Positions 10,053-19,268 of a stretch of 64,000 nucleotides of DNA are shown piece after piece (the first letter of the stretch is position 1; each line of letters opens with the position of its first letter). Below the pieces are notes generated by a model. That model saw only the letters and a program-made list of their open reading frames with translations, did not search any database and was not told the DNA's origin. The DNA is from Pseudobacteroides cellulosolvens ATCC 35603 = DSM 2933 (GTDB taxonomy: Bacteria > Bacillota > Clostridia > Acetivibrionales > DSM-2933): assembly GCF_001262605.1 (NCBI RefSeq), contig NZ_LGTC01000001.1, positions 6,274,001-6,338,000 on the forward strand, in the 5' to 3' direction. A program made the position numbers and the translations under genes.

Positions 10053-10193
10053 CTACTTCTTATAGACCCTATGGATTCCCGTCTGTTCCAACTTATCATT
10101 TAATTTAACAGCTCCAATTTCAATAATTTCGCTTTTCCTGCCATTTTCCTTTTCCCAGTAGGTAGCTTCCAAATCAAATATAATATAATTCAT
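10053..10193 (-). pseudogene. Truncated 3'-5' exonuclease (DnaQ/KapD-like), N-terminal 46 residues
   Basis: The frame begins MNYIIFDLEATYWEKENGR and continues SEIIEIGAVKLN. The D-x-E of exonuclease motif I (FDLEAT) and the IIEIGAV strand are intact. It stops after 46 residues, while the family is about 180 or longer, so motifs II and III are missing. The ribosome site is weak (AAGAAAGG well upstream). Confidence 0.7.
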
Positions 10194-10275
10194 CTTTTTT
10201 CGCCTTTCTTACATTCAATATAAACCAATCACAACAAGCGAAAGAAAAGAATCTCATTGAATAAAATCATTAATG

Positions 10276-10773
10276 AAATTCCTTTTCTTCCACATTGCTG
10301 GAATTATTTAAAATCTTTCTTTCTAATCTTTGCCATCTATCTTCTGTGTGGCAAAGTATCTTTTCTATGTCTTATAACAACACCCTCTGCCCCAAATTCC
10401 TTGTTATATACTGACTTTTGAGCAAGTATAAATTCCTTTACATTCTCAACCTTCAAATCTGGTTTATCATATGTAACTTCAGGTACCGAATCAAGTTCCA
10501 GTTCATTTGCAAAATGAGTTACTGCATCCCAGGTAAAAAACCTATCAGTATTTACATCAAAAATATCAAATACAATAAATTTTCTATCTTCAAAATAGTT
10601 TCCACCCTTTTGAATTTTGGGTCCGCAAAGTTCTCCATATATAATTACGTCTTTTAACTGTTCAATACCTTTGTTTTCAATTTTTCTCGAGATTTCATCC
10701 CCAACTTCAAAATAGAACATGTCACTATTATCTTCTCTGCTACAGATGTGCTCTCTTTTCTGAATGTGTGTCA
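10276..10773 (-). repeat. Inverted duplicate of the RNA-ligase 3' region (partner 23146-23757)
   Basis: The reverse complement of 10300-10773 is nearly identical to 23146-23619, and 10276-10299 continues as 23734-23757. The partner locus has 114 extra bases (23620-23733) flanked by ATTCC. Only a few base differences were seen, so the duplication is recent. Confidence 0.9.
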
Positions 10774-10852
10774 AGGGTATAAAGGATAGTAGAAGTTTTT
10801 GATATGCCCTAAATTTGTTTTCTGATATTGGATATGAATAGAAATTAAACAA
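10337..10852 (-). pseudogene. Truncated RNA ligase copy lacking the catalytic lysine
   Basis: From HIQKREH to PHRR this frame is identical to residues of the ligase at 22950-23615. The first 27 residues (from 10852) are unrelated sequence. The nucleotidyl-accepting lysine motif KIDG, motif I of the intact gene, is absent. A TGG to TAG change truncates the last eight residues, removing the motif V lysine region. It cannot be an active ligase and is a by-product of the inverted duplication. Confidence 0.85.
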
Positions 10853-10886
10853 AGATTTTTTGAAATTAATCTTTAAGTTATATATG

Positions 10887-10933
10887 AAGTGGGATTAGTA
10901 TTTTATAAAATAAGATTCTAATCCCGCTTTTTA
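10887..10933 (+). terminator. Terminator-like hairpin
   Basis: AGTGGGATTAG pairs with CTAATCCCGCT across a 19-base A+T loop and is followed by TTTTTA. It faces the plus strand, but no intact plus-strand gene lies directly upstream, so it may be a leftover. Confidence 0.7.
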
Positions 10934-11118
10934 TATTTGTGGCTTTGGCTGGAGGAAAAGCTCTTATTCGTCATTCATCCTTTTGGAAATGTAATTAGTC
11001 CTTTTAAATATCTATTAATTGTATTATTATAGATTTATATAAAAAATTATGTAAATAATAAAGTTAAATTTAGTTAAGAGAGTTTACAACTGTCTTTTAA
11101 AGAATGGGGAGAAATTAG

Positions 11119-14100
11119 ATGTACATTTTCATGAAATTTAAAAAGACATTAATAGGGGTAATAATATTGTCCTTTCTATTTAGTCAAATGACAATTGTAT
11201 CTGGTGCCGGTCTGGCAATCCCACTTCCAATTGGAATTGCTCCAACTGCCAATGCTGGAGGACCTTATGATATTACACAAGGATTTCCAGTTGGATTGGA
11301 TGGAAGAAATTCAACGGATGATGGGAGCATTGTCAAATTTGAATGGGATATTGGTGATGATGGAATATACGATATAACAAGCAATTTAAGTCTGACTTTG
11401 GTTCCTTGGACCGATATAATGAAGGCATTGGGCAAAACTGAGTTAACAAAGCATGTTGTAAAACTGAGAGTAACTGATAATAGTGGCTTAACAGGAATAT
11501 CAACAACATCTTTAACAATAAAGAATCAAAGTTTTACAGATGAAGAGTCGGTTGCTATGGATTTAGCTGCATTGAGACTGAATTTTTCAGAAGGTGATAG
11601 TTTAGATTCAGTAACAAAGAATTTTACTGTTCTACTGCAAGGAATTCATGGAACTACAATCAGTTGGATTGAAAACAGTCAGTATATAAGTATAGATCCA
11701 GTTACAGGTGTTGTTGAAGTTACAGGACCCACTTCAGTTTCCTGGGCGGTCGCAAGGCTTACCGCAACAGTCTCTAAAGGAAGTGCCAGTGACAGTACAG
11801 CCTTTGATATTTTTCTACCCAAATCCACACAAGTTGCGAGCACACCAACAAACACAAGCACACCAACAGCAACAAATACACCTAAACCAACAAGCACAAA
11901 CACACCAACAGCAACAAATACAAACACACCCAAGCCAACAAACACAAATACACCAACAGCAACAAGCACAAATACACCCAAACCAACAAGCACAAACACA
12001 CCAACAGCAACAGGCACTCCTACGCCGAGCATAAATCCTGACAGCGTAGAAGTTTACTTCGAAAGCCAGGATCTTAAAGCTTTAATACTTGCGAATACTA
12101 ATGGTGATACAAACCGTGATAGAAAAATCAGCATTGGAGAAGCAAAGCTGATAAAAAGCCTTGACTTTATTTATGAAAGCAATTATGTGATTACTAGCTT
12201 GGTAGGTCTTGAAAAATTCGTGAATCTGGAAACCTTGAAGTTTAACAATGGCAGAACAGATTTTGAAGTGACGGACCTTTCGCCTATTGCAGATTTAACC
12301 AAGCTTAAAACATTATTTATAGCATATACAGGTCATCTTATAAGTCTTGGAGATTTAAGAGGTCTTACAAGTCTTGAAAAGTTAACAATACATAATACAT
12401 ATTTATCTGATATATCCACCCTTGGCTCCATGATGAGTTTAAAGGAAATCTATCTTTTCAATAACCAAATAACAGACATTGAGTCCTTAAGCGGTCATAA
12501 TCTCACTACTCTAAGTATTTATGGCAATCCCTTAAATAATGAAATGACACCTGGTGCATATCATAAATCAGATAAGGATTTTACTGTAAATGGAACAGTA
12601 TATGAGGTTTGGAAGCAAGGTCCCGTTGATAATACAGAAGTAATTTTGGAAAACAATTTGAAAGCGCTTATTTTAAGCAATACTCCCGTAGATGTAAATA
12701 GGGATGGAAAGATAACAGTCAGTGAAGCAAGACTTATCAAGTCACTTAAAAGCGGGTACAGTAGTTTTGTATTATATGACTTGACGGGTCTTGACAAATT
12801 TGAGAATCTTGAAGTTCTCGAATTTGACATGTACAGCAACACAAGAGTGATTGCCAAAGACTTTTCACCAATAGGAAGACTAACAAAGCTTAAATCCCTT
12901 ACCATTTACTCAGCAACCCTGACTTCTTTTGGCAATTTTAATAATCTTATTAATCTGGAAAGTTTGAAACTGTACCCAAGTATTGCTTCAATAAGTGGAA
13001 TAAGCAGTTTAACAAAGCTAAAAAGTTTGACCCTTGCTTACAATATAACCGATATTGAAGAATTAAGTGGACTAAGTCTTACAGAGCTTAACTTAAGCGG
13101 AAACAACCTGAATAATTCTCTTACTCCTGGTGCATATCATCTGGCTGAAAAGGATTTTGTAGTAAAGGGAAGGTTGTATGAGGTATGGAAGCAAGGTGCC
13201 ATAGATAATACAGAAGTAATACTTGATTATAATTTAAAAGGAGTTATTTTAAGAAACACTCAGATTGATGTTAATGGTGATGGAAAAATAACTGTCAGTG
13301 AGGCAAGGCTGTTAAAAGAGTTAAAGAGTTCCAGTTATGATAACAACTATATTATAAATTCCCTGACAGGTCTTGAGCAGTTTGTGAATCTTGAGACTTT
13401 AGAAGTGGAAAATACTGGGCTAAAGATTTTTGCGAATGACTTTTCACCTCTAAAAGCTCTGACCCGACTTAAAAAGCTGAGTTTATACATGCCTGTCAAT
13501 ATGAAAAACCTTGAGGCTGTTACAGAGTTATCAAATCTTGAGGAGTTATCTATTGTTGGCTCTAAGTTATCTGATATTCGAGGCATAAGCAAGCTTGTTA
13601 AAATAAAAAAATTGGATCTTAGGAGCAATAAAATAACAGATATTGAGGAATTAAGTACAATGTCTCTTAAGGAGTTGACACTTACCTCAAACCCATTGAA
13701 TAGTTCAACGACGCCCTATGCCATCCACAAAGCTGAAAAGGACTTTATAGTTGGGAACAAATCCTATGAAGTTTGGAAGTTGTCCGATGAGGATAACAAA
13801 GAAATTATCCTTGCCGATGATAACCTTAATAGCTTTATAGAGGTTTATTTTGATTTAAATAATGATGGAATAATAAAAGTGAACGAAGGAAAAAACATAA
13901 GAAACATTACTTGGAATGAAGCAGCAAGTTATGAGATTAAAACTCTGGATGGGATTGAGAAATTGGTAAATCTAGAGGTTCTGGATTTGTCAAAGGCCAA
14001 TCTTACCTTGAAATTTAGAACTATCAAGCCTGTCTCATGGTTAACAAAGCTAAATACCTTAAAGATAAATAATGCAATAAATCTCTTAAGTTTTGGAGAT

Positions 14101-17100
14101 GTGATGAAAATGCCGAGTTTAATTACTCTTTCAATTACAAATAGTAAGCTTGCTGATCTTTCAGGACTTAACAATTTCACCAAACTGCAAAAACTTAATC
14201 TTGGCAATAACCTTGTTTTTGATATTGAAGAGATCGGTAAAATAAAGAGCATTACTGAATTAAATATAGCTGGAAATCCAATAAATAACAGCAATACACC
14301 CAACGCATATCATGATGTAACCAAGGATTTTTCAATAAATAAAACAAATTATGAGGTTTGGAAAATTAATTCCAATGCCGCAGCAGTATTTATGGATATC
14401 AACGCATTGGGGATTGACTTACTGAATGGAGATACTTTAAACAGGGTCACTGGAAACTTTAAAGTGCCGCTGCAAGGGCCTCATGGCACTACAATTTCCT
14501 GGGCGGAAAACAGCAGTAATTTAAGAATTGATTTAAGGACTGGTTTGGCAGAAGTGACAAGACCTGTGGGAAGTTCTGATAGCTTTGTTTTGACAGCTAC
14601 AGTGTCAAAAGGCATTGTAAGTGAAAGCAGAAGCTTTGAAATAACCATAGTTAAAAAAGCGGTTTTGGAAGTTGGTAATATAATAGCCTTGGGAGAGTAT
14701 GATGGGAAAAGCATTCTATGGAAAATAGTTGATAAAAAAGATGATGGAAGCCTGGTACTTCAGACAGTGTCTGTACTTGCAAATAAGGCTCTATCAGGTG
14801 CATATATAAATGACAGCCAACAGGATAACAGATATGAATTAAGCAGTTTGAGGTCGTGGCTAAACAGCGATGAAGAAACTGTAACCTACAGGACAAAACC
14901 AGATACAACACATGCTGATTATCCCTATGACAGGGAACCAGGGTTTTTGACAAATTTCACAAAACATGAAAAATATATGATGAAGAATTCTGCTATAAAA
15001 GTTGAGCTCAGTGAATACTATGTAAGTGAGAAAAGCGGTGGAACAATAGGCATGCCCCAAATTACGAGCATAAATGATACAACAGGGCTTTCCCAATATC
15101 CAAATGCCTATTACAAAACAATAATTGACAAGGTATTTCTTCCAAGTATTAAAGATATTTTGAGTATAGGGTATGATAAAATTACCAGTACTTATTTGAG
15201 AACTCCAAACAAGGAAAGAAGTCAGGCATTAAGGTTTGAAGCTCAAAATGGTTCCTTTGTCAATGCGGGTCCGAGAAGCAGCTGGCCCGTATCCCCAATG
15301 ATGGTATTGGATGAAAGGGTTTATATTGTGGGGGGTGAAGGTACTGAAGAAAAGCCTTTGGTGATAGATATGCCAAAATCTGATGAGGAAGCTTGCGATG
15401 AAGCTTATGACAATCTCGATGAAAGAGATATTGTTTTTGCAGAAGGGGACAAAGGGGAAAGCGTAACCCGAAACTTCAGTATTCCTGTAGATATAGAGGG
15501 GGTATCAATTACTTGGAGTGCCAAATTTAAGGGAACAAATATGGATTGTATTTATACCTCCATTAATAACGGAACTGGAATGGTAACAGTTACAAGACCC
15601 GATGGAGTGATGATAGATGCCGAGGTTCAACTTTTTGCAACCATCACAAAAGGCACCGTGTCCAAAATCAAGAGGTTTAGTGTGAAAATTGAAAAACAAT
15701 CAAACAAAGTAGGCTATAATGACTATATCAAGATAGGATCATATATCGGTAGTGATTTGTTGTGGAAGGTTATTGTAAGAAACAGTGATGGTACCATAGT
15801 AGTGCAATCAACAAGAAGCCTTGGAGAGAAAAGCTTTTCAGCTCAATGGGAAGGTGACACAACTGCAAGACATGACAACGGAAGCAACAACTATGAGAAT
15901 AGCATTATAAGGGCGTGGTTAAACAGTGATTCAAATGAAGTTGATTATGTTGATGGAGCTCCTGTTAAGGCCTATGTAATGGGAGAAGATTATTCAAAGG
16001 AACCTGGATTTTTGACAAATCTAAATTCAAATGAAAAGAAATTGATAGTACCTGTACAGCACAAAGTAATGCTTGATCCCTTGGATTTAGCATCAAAAAG
16101 TGGTGGTGAGCTTCAGTTCCCCTCCATGTCAAGCATCAATGACGCAGATAAACTGGCTTTATATGATAAGGGTTTTTACAAAAATGTGCTGGATAAGGTT
16201 TATCTTCTGAGTGTTAAAGAAGTTGTGGATTATAACAGGAAAGCTGGCATAAGCATTGTTTTATCAACGTGTTTAAGGACACCTGGAATGGGTGGTACAG
16301 ATGTGTTGTCCTATAATAATGATAATGGTAATCTGGCACATATTTCAGCCTACAGAGGTTTTAACATGTTACCGGCAATGACATTAAACAAGGATTATAA
16401 TATTGTTTCCGGTGATGGATCAAAAGAAAATCCATTTGTGATAGCAAGTATTATTGATCCTAGCAATGGCGGTGGTAATGGTAACGGAAATGGAAGTGGT
16501 ATTGGAAGTGGTAACAGTGCAGGTATTGGTGGAAGTGGCAATGTTGGTGGTACAATAATTGTTGTAAATCAAGAGAACAAGCCAATAGCTGCTGTTCCAG
16601 GAGACTTGACTGGTGATGACAAATCAAAGGGTACAATCAAAGTTAATGAAATTGGTCAAAGGGTCTTACCAGTATCCCTGGTTGATGAAGATTTGAAGAA
16701 TCAGATTGGCAGTGTTGTTAAAGGTGGAACTATATCTGCAAGAATAGAGAAAGAAGCAGATATAATCTCCGGAGAAATTGACGGAGAAACCATGAAAAAT
16801 ATGATTGAAAAAGAAGCATTATTCCAGATAAAAACAGAAATTGCGGAATATAAATTGCCAACAAAGGATATTGATCTTGCTAAGATAGCTTCAAGTCTTG
16901 GAAATGTGGCCTTAAAAGATATCACAATTAGTATGGTGATTTCCAAGGCAACTCCTGAAGTAATCAACTTTACAAAGACAAATAATAGTTTTACATTTAT
17001 GGTGGAGCCCGTTGGATTTGAAATTCTTTGCAGGTCTGGAGACAAGGAAATAATAATAGATACTTTTAACAGTTATGTTGAAAGGGTGATTCCAATCCCA

Positions 17101-17814
17101 GACAATGTGGACCATACAAAGGTTACCACAGCAGTAGTTGTCGATAAAGGCGGTAAATTTAGAACAGTGCCTACGAGAATCGTAAACAGGAATGGAAAAT
17201 ACTATGCTATTATTAATTCCCTCACAAACAGTTACTATGCACTGATTTCAATCCAGTCAAATATGAAGGACATAGATAAGCACTGGGCAAAGGACAGTAT
17301 AAATGAACTGGCTTCCAAACTTATTGTTAAAGGCAATGAAGCTTCCCAATATGAACCGGAAAGAAATATGACAAGAGCTGAGTTTGCTTCAATAATTGCA
17401 AGGGCTCTTGGTTTGAAACCTGGTACTGGTAAAAACACATTCAAGGATGTTAAAAATACCGACTGGTTCTGCCCCTATATAGAAATTGCAAATGAGTATG
17501 GAATTATTTCAGGACTTGGTAAAGGTAATTTTGCACCAATGCAGCCAATAACCCGAGAACAGGCAGTGGTTATAATAGAAAGAGCGATGAAAATAACAAG
17601 ACTCCAAGTGGATGGGCAAAAGGTAACCGACCTTGGAGATTACAAGGATTCCAAATCGGTTTCAGGCTGGGCGACAGATAGTATGGATTCATGTCTGAAG
17701 GCTGGAATTATTAAAGGGAAGACCGGGGTATCTATTGCACCAAAGGACCTTATAACAAGAGCTGAGGTTGCAGTGATAATTTCAAGACTTCTACAAAAAT
17801 CAGGATTGATTTAG
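11119..17814 (+). CDS. Giant S-layer-anchored multidomain protein (PKD, aBig-like, LRR, DUF6273-like, SLH)
   Basis: The protein has 2231 residues; ATG 11119 follows GGGGAG. Visible in order: signal peptide 1-30; PKD-like domain about 36-115 (TANAGGPYDI); atrophied-Ig (aBig) unit about 138-230; Thr/Pro linker 237-304; four leucine-rich blocks (about 310-1083), each opened by an EF-hand-like segment (DVNRDGKITVSEARLIKSL); a second aBig unit; a DUF6273-like domain about 1184-1414 (LWKIV...SLRSWLNSD); a third aBig unit; a second DUF6273-like domain about 1527-1777; Gly/Asn linker 1781-1814; an unassigned domain; three SLH domains 2049-2231 (THR-type TRAEF, TREQA, TRAEV motifs). The SLH end anchors it to the cell-wall polymer; the LRR arm is probably adhesive. 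No dockerin. Monocistronic. Confidence 0.93.
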   Translation: MYIFMKFKKTLIGVIILSFLFSQMTIVSGAGLAIPLPIGIAPTANAGGPYDITQGFPVGLDGRNSTDDGSIVKFEWDIGDDGIYDITSNLSLTLVPWTDIMKALGKTELTKHVVKLRVTDNSGLTGISTTSLTIKNQSFTDEESVAMDLAALRLNFSEGDSLDSVTKNFTVLLQGIHGTTISWIENSQYISIDPVTGVVEVTGPTSVSWAVARLTATVSKGSASDSTAFDIFLPKSTQVASTPTNTSTPTATNTPKPTSTNTPTATNTNTPKPTNTNTPTATSTNTPKPTSTNTPTATGTPTPSINPDSVEVYFESQDLKALILANTNGDTNRDRKISIGEAKLIKSLDFIYESNYVITSLVGLEKFVNLETLKFNNGRTDFEVTDLSPIADLTKLKTLFIAYTGHLISLGDLRGLTSLEKLTIHNTYLSDISTLGSMMSLKEIYLFNNQITDIESLSGHNLTTLSIYGNPLNNEMTPGAYHKSDKDFTVNGTVYEVWKQGPVDNTEVILENNLKALILSNTPVDVNRDGKITVSEARLIKSLKSGYSSFVLYDLTGLDKFENLEVLEFDMYSNTRVIAKDFSPIGRLTKLKSLTIYSATLTSFGNFNNLINLESLKLYPSIASISGISSLTKLKSLTLAYNITDIEELSGLSLTELNLSGNNLNNSLTPGAYHLAEKDFVVKGRLYEVWKQGAIDNTEVILDYNLKGVILRNTQIDVNGDGKITVSEARLLKELKSSSYDNNYIINSLTGLEQFVNLETLEVENTGLKIFANDFSPLKALTRLKKLSLYMPVNMKNLEAVTELSNLEELSIVGSKLSDIRGISKLVKIKKLDLRSNKITDIEELSTMSLKELTLTSNPLNSSTTPYAIHKAEKDFIVGNKSYEVWKLSDEDNKEIILADDNLNSFIEVYFDLNNDGIIKVNEGKNIRNITWNEAASYEIKTLDGIEKLVNLEVLDLSKANLTLKFRTIKPVSWLTKLNTLKINNAINLLSFGDVMKMPSLITLSITNSKLADLSGLNNFTKLQKLNLGNNLVFDIEEIGKIKSITELNIAGNPINNSNTPNAYHDVTKDFSINKTNYEVWKINSNAAAVFMDINALGIDLLNGDTLNRVTGNFKVPLQGPHGTTISWAENSSNLRIDLRTGLAEVTRPVGSSDSFVLTATVSKGIVSESRSFEITIVKKAVLEVGNIIALGEYDGKSILWKIVDKKDDGSLVLQTVSVLANKALSGAYINDSQQDNRYELSSLRSWLNSDEETVTYRTKPDTTHADYPYDREPGFLTNFTKHEKYMMKNSAIKVELSEYYVSEKSGGTIGMPQITSINDTTGLSQYPNAYYKTIIDKVFLPSIKDILSIGYDKITSTYLRTPNKERSQALRFEAQNGSFVNAGPRSSWPVSPMMVLDERVYIVGGEGTEEKPLVIDMPKSDEEACDEAYDNLDERDIVFAEGDKGESVTRNFSIPVDIEGVSITWSAKFKGTNMDCIYTSINNGTGMVTVTRPDGVMIDAEVQLFATITKGTVSKIKRFSVKIEKQSNKVGYNDYIKIGSYIGSDLLWKVIVRNSDGTIVVQSTRSLGEKSFSAQWEGDTTARHDNGSNNYENSIIRAWLNSDSNEVDYVDGAPVKAYVMGEDYSKEPGFLTNLNSNEKKLIVPVQHKVMLDPLDLASKSGGELQFPSMSSINDADKLALYDKGFYKNVLDKVYLLSVKEVVDYNRKAGISIVLSTCLRTPGMGGTDVLSYNNDNGNLAHISAYRGFNMLPAMTLNKDYNIVSGDGSKENPFVIASIIDPSNGGGNGNGNGSGIGSGNSAGIGGSGNVGGTIIVVNQENKPIAAVPGDLTGDDKSKGTIKVNEIGQRVLPVSLVDEDLKNQIGSVVKGGTISARIEKEADIISGEIDGETMKNMIEKEALFQIKTEIAEYKLPTKDIDLAKIASSLGNVALKDITISMVISKATPEVINFTKTNNSFTFMVEPVGFEILCRSGDKEIIIDTFNSYVERVIPIPDNVDHTKVTTAVVVDKGGKFRTVPTRIVNRNGKYYAIINSLTNSYYALISIQSNMKDIDKHWAKDSINELASKLIVKGNEASQYEPERNMTRAEFASIIARALGLKPGTGKNTFKDVKNTDWFCPYIEIANEYGIISGLGKGNFAPMQPITREQAVVIIERAMKITRLQVDGQKVTDLGDYKDSKSVSGWATDSMDSCLKAGIIKGKTGVSIAPKDLITRAEVAVIISRLLQKSGLI

Positions 17815-18022
17815 TCTGACGAAGAAAGTCTTACAATATGATTGGTATAAAGTTACAAGTCTTCTGCAAAATCTGAATTAATTTAGGAACAGATATAGAT
17901 AAAATTGTACCTCATCTTAATTGAGTACAGGTCGTGATTTCAAATTTGATCCTTTTAACTGAATAATTTAACTCATTGTTAGTTTAAATTAAAGGCTCAT
18001 AGGAAATATTGAAAATTTTGCA

Positions 18023-18051
18023 TTGACGGCAGGATTTTCCTGTGGTAAAAT
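18023..18051 (+). promoter_or_regulatory. Promoter of micropeptide gene 1
   Basis: TTGACG (18023-18028), a 17-base spacer and TAAAAT (18046-18051) form a good vegetative promoter. The leader contains ATGCC...GGCAT complementary pieces before the ribosome site. Confidence 0.7.
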
Positions 18052-18114
18052 TAAAACACTATGCCTTCAGGAATGTTGTTGGGCATTAAGTTAGAAATCG
18101 AAAGGAGGATAACA

Positions 18115-18225
18115 ATGTATTATATTAATAATGAGCTCGAACATAATATTTGGAACAACAGACTGGTGCATAAACCAAGTATAGATTTACGTATACATTG
18201 GCTTTATCCTCTATTTAATAAGTAA
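18115..18225 (+). CDS. Micropeptide 1 (36 aa), HWLxPL family
   Basis: ATG 18115 is preceded by AAAGGAGGAT, one of the strongest ribosome sites in the window, supporting translation. The product has 36 residues and ends HKPSIDLRIHWLYPLFNK. The C-terminal half aligns with the second peptide at 18502 (motif PS-[IM]-D-x-x-x-HWL-x-PL-x-x-K). It has no signal peptide or membrane segment. It has its own promoter and terminator. Function unknown; leader peptide, regulatory peptide or small toxin are possibilities. No database family recognised. Confidence 0.7.
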   Translation: MYYINNELEHNIWNNRLVHKPSIDLRIHWLYPLFNK

Positions 18226-18254
18226 TGTGGTTTTCATTTTACTGAGTTTTAACA

Positions 18255-18297
18255 GGTGGTTAAGTCAACAAATTTGACTTAGCCACTTTTTATTTTT
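18255..18297 (+). terminator. Terminator of micropeptide gene 1
   Basis: GTGGTTAAGTCAA pairs with TTGACTTAGCCAC (one G-T pair), followed by TTTTTATTTTT. Its stem sequence resembles that of the terminator at 18752-18794. Confidence 0.88.
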
Positions 18298-18338
18298 CTC
18301 AAAGGAATATTACAATTAAATTACATTAGAGAAAAGTG

Positions 18339-18367
18339 TTGACAGAGAAGGAAGAGTATAGTAAGAT
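18339..18367 (+). promoter_or_regulatory. Promoter of micropeptide gene 2
   Basis: TTGACA (18339-18344), exactly 17 bases, then TAAGAT (18362-18367). The leader of about 130 bases to the start codon is unusually long for a 68-codon gene and contains AACGTT...AACGT complementary pieces. Confidence 0.75.
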
Positions 18368-18501
18368 ATAAAATGTAAAGTAATGCAAACGAGAACGTTG
18401 TTAAAGATAACGTCAGGTAAGACAACTGTGATGTATGTAGAAGAAAATCAGATTAAAGATTTATAATTAATATGAAAAAGAAGCGAAAGGAGGATAATCC
18501 A

Positions 18502-18708
18502 ATGACAACATATTTTAATGGTTTAGGAAAACGCAATGAAATTTATAATCAAGGAGCCCATATTATTATGAACAATATTTTGAATTCCATAGCATATAAA
18601 CTCAATATTTTAGCGGATAGTCTGTCATATGAACCAAGTATGGATTGGAGTAAACATTGGCTTAATCCTCTATTACCAAAATGCAGGAAACGATTGTGTC
18701 CATTGTGA
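18502..18708 (+). CDS. Micropeptide 2 (68 aa), HWLxPL family
   Basis: The start chosen is ATG 18502 because GAAAGGAGGAT lies immediately upstream; an in-frame ATG at 18472 has no ribosome site. The product has 68 residues; residues about 46-61 (PSMDWSKHWLNPLLPK) repeat the motif of micropeptide 1. The end (CRKRLCPL) has two cysteines. The two genes form tandem promoter-peptide-terminator units just upstream of the tRNA/structured-RNA array. No known family recognised. Confidence 0.7.
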   Translation: MTTYFNGLGKRNEIYNQGAHIIMNNILNSIAYKLNILADSLSYEPSMDWSKHWLNPLLPKCRKRLCPL

Positions 18709-18751
18709 ATTAGCAATATAAGAACGCAATAAAACAGCATTTATAAAATAG

Positions 18752-18794
18752 AGTGGTTAAGTCTGATAAAAAGGATTTAACCACTTTTTATTTT
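18752..18794 (+). terminator. Terminator of micropeptide gene 2
   Basis: AGTGGTTAA (18752-18760) pairs with TTAACCACT (18777-18785), followed by TTTTATTTT. The first structured RNA of the array starts 33 bases further on, so the array is either expressed by read-through or from a promoter inside this short gap. Confidence 0.85.
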
Positions 18795-18827
18795 ACAAAA
18801 TATATTTACCAAGGACAGATGAAAAAA

Positions 18828-18891
18828 TCGAGGTGCTTTGAAGACTACATAGATTTGGGATCTAAAAAGAGTCTTCAGTAAATTTCCTCGA
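18828..18891 (+). ncRNA. Structured RNA E1 with Pro-type anticodon hairpin (tRNA-mimic family)
   Basis: Shares the family frame: terminal stem TCGAGG/CCTCGA (18828-18833 with 18886-18891), TGC, second stem GAAGAC/GTCTTC (18840-18845 with 18871-18876) and TACAT. The insert is a hairpin TAGA-TTTGGGA-TCTA (18850-18864) whose seven-base loop is the canonical anticodon loop of tRNA-Pro (TGG at 18856-18858). It has no acceptor or T arm. Smallest member, 64 nt. It lies 22 bases before tRNA-Lys. Confidence 0.7.
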
Positions 18892-18913
18892 ATTTTAAAA
18901 AAGCATTTGATAT

Positions 18914-18986
18914 GTGCTTGTAGCTCAGCTGGAAGAGCATCTGACTTTTAATCAGGTGGTCGTGGGTTCAAGCCCCTCCAGGCACA
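18914..18986 (+). tRNA. tRNA-Lys (TTT)
   Basis: Full cloverleaf: acceptor GTGCTTG/CAGGCAC (with a G-T pair), D arm GCTC/GAGC, anticodon stem TCTGA/TCAGG, loop CTTTTAA, T loop TTCAAGC, discriminator A. CCA is not encoded. First tRNA of the array. Confidence 0.93.
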
Positions 18987-19113
18987 TTTATCCCCAAAAA
19001 TCATTATTAAATTTACATTTGGTAGATGAAATATCGAAAGGTTTAGGAATTTGAGAATGGAGGATGAAAATTACTAATTGGTTTTATAAGGGTAAGCGGT
19101 TATAGCAAAGTAT

Positions 19114-19186
19114 ATAGGAGTAGTTCAATTGGAAGAACAATAGTCTCCAAAACTATAAGATGTAGGTTCAAGTCCTGCCTCCTATG
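19114..19186 (+). tRNA. tRNA-Trp (CCA)
   Basis: Acceptor ATAGGAG/CTCCTAT, D arm GTTC/GAAC, anticodon stem ATAGT/ACTAT with loop CTCCAAA, T arm GTAGG/CCTGC with loop TTCAAGT, discriminator G. The 127 bases between tRNA-Lys and this gene contain nothing recognised. Confidence 0.92.
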
Positions 19187-19192
19187 CTCAAT

Positions 19193-19264
19193 CGGTAAGT
19201 GGCCAAATGGTAAGGCTCCATGCTGATAACGTGGAAATTGAGAGTTCGATTCTCTCCTTACCGA
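19193..19264 (+). tRNA. tRNA-Ile (GAT)
   Basis: Acceptor CGGTAAG/CTTACCG, D stem GCC/GGC, anticodon stem CCATG/CGTGG with loop CTGATAA, T arm GAGAG/CTCTC with loop TTCGATT, discriminator A. Only six bases separate it from tRNA-Trp, so the two are co-transcribed. Confidence 0.92.
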
Positions 19265-19268
19265 CTCT

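Noticed and set aside
1850..10360. Recoding of TAG as an amino acid (pyrrolysine or amber suppression), because several coding-like frames continue past TAG
   Set aside because: Three of the four cases are pseudogenes with other defects (missing domains, frameshifts, other stop types), and the intact ligase copy has TGG at the same place. Many intact genes here end with TAG. No pyrrolysine genes or suppressor tRNA were seen.
11679..12032. A Val-rich minus-strand frame of 117 codons
   Set aside because: It is the antisense of the Thr-Pro linker of the S-layer protein; low-complexity repeats keep that strand open by chance.
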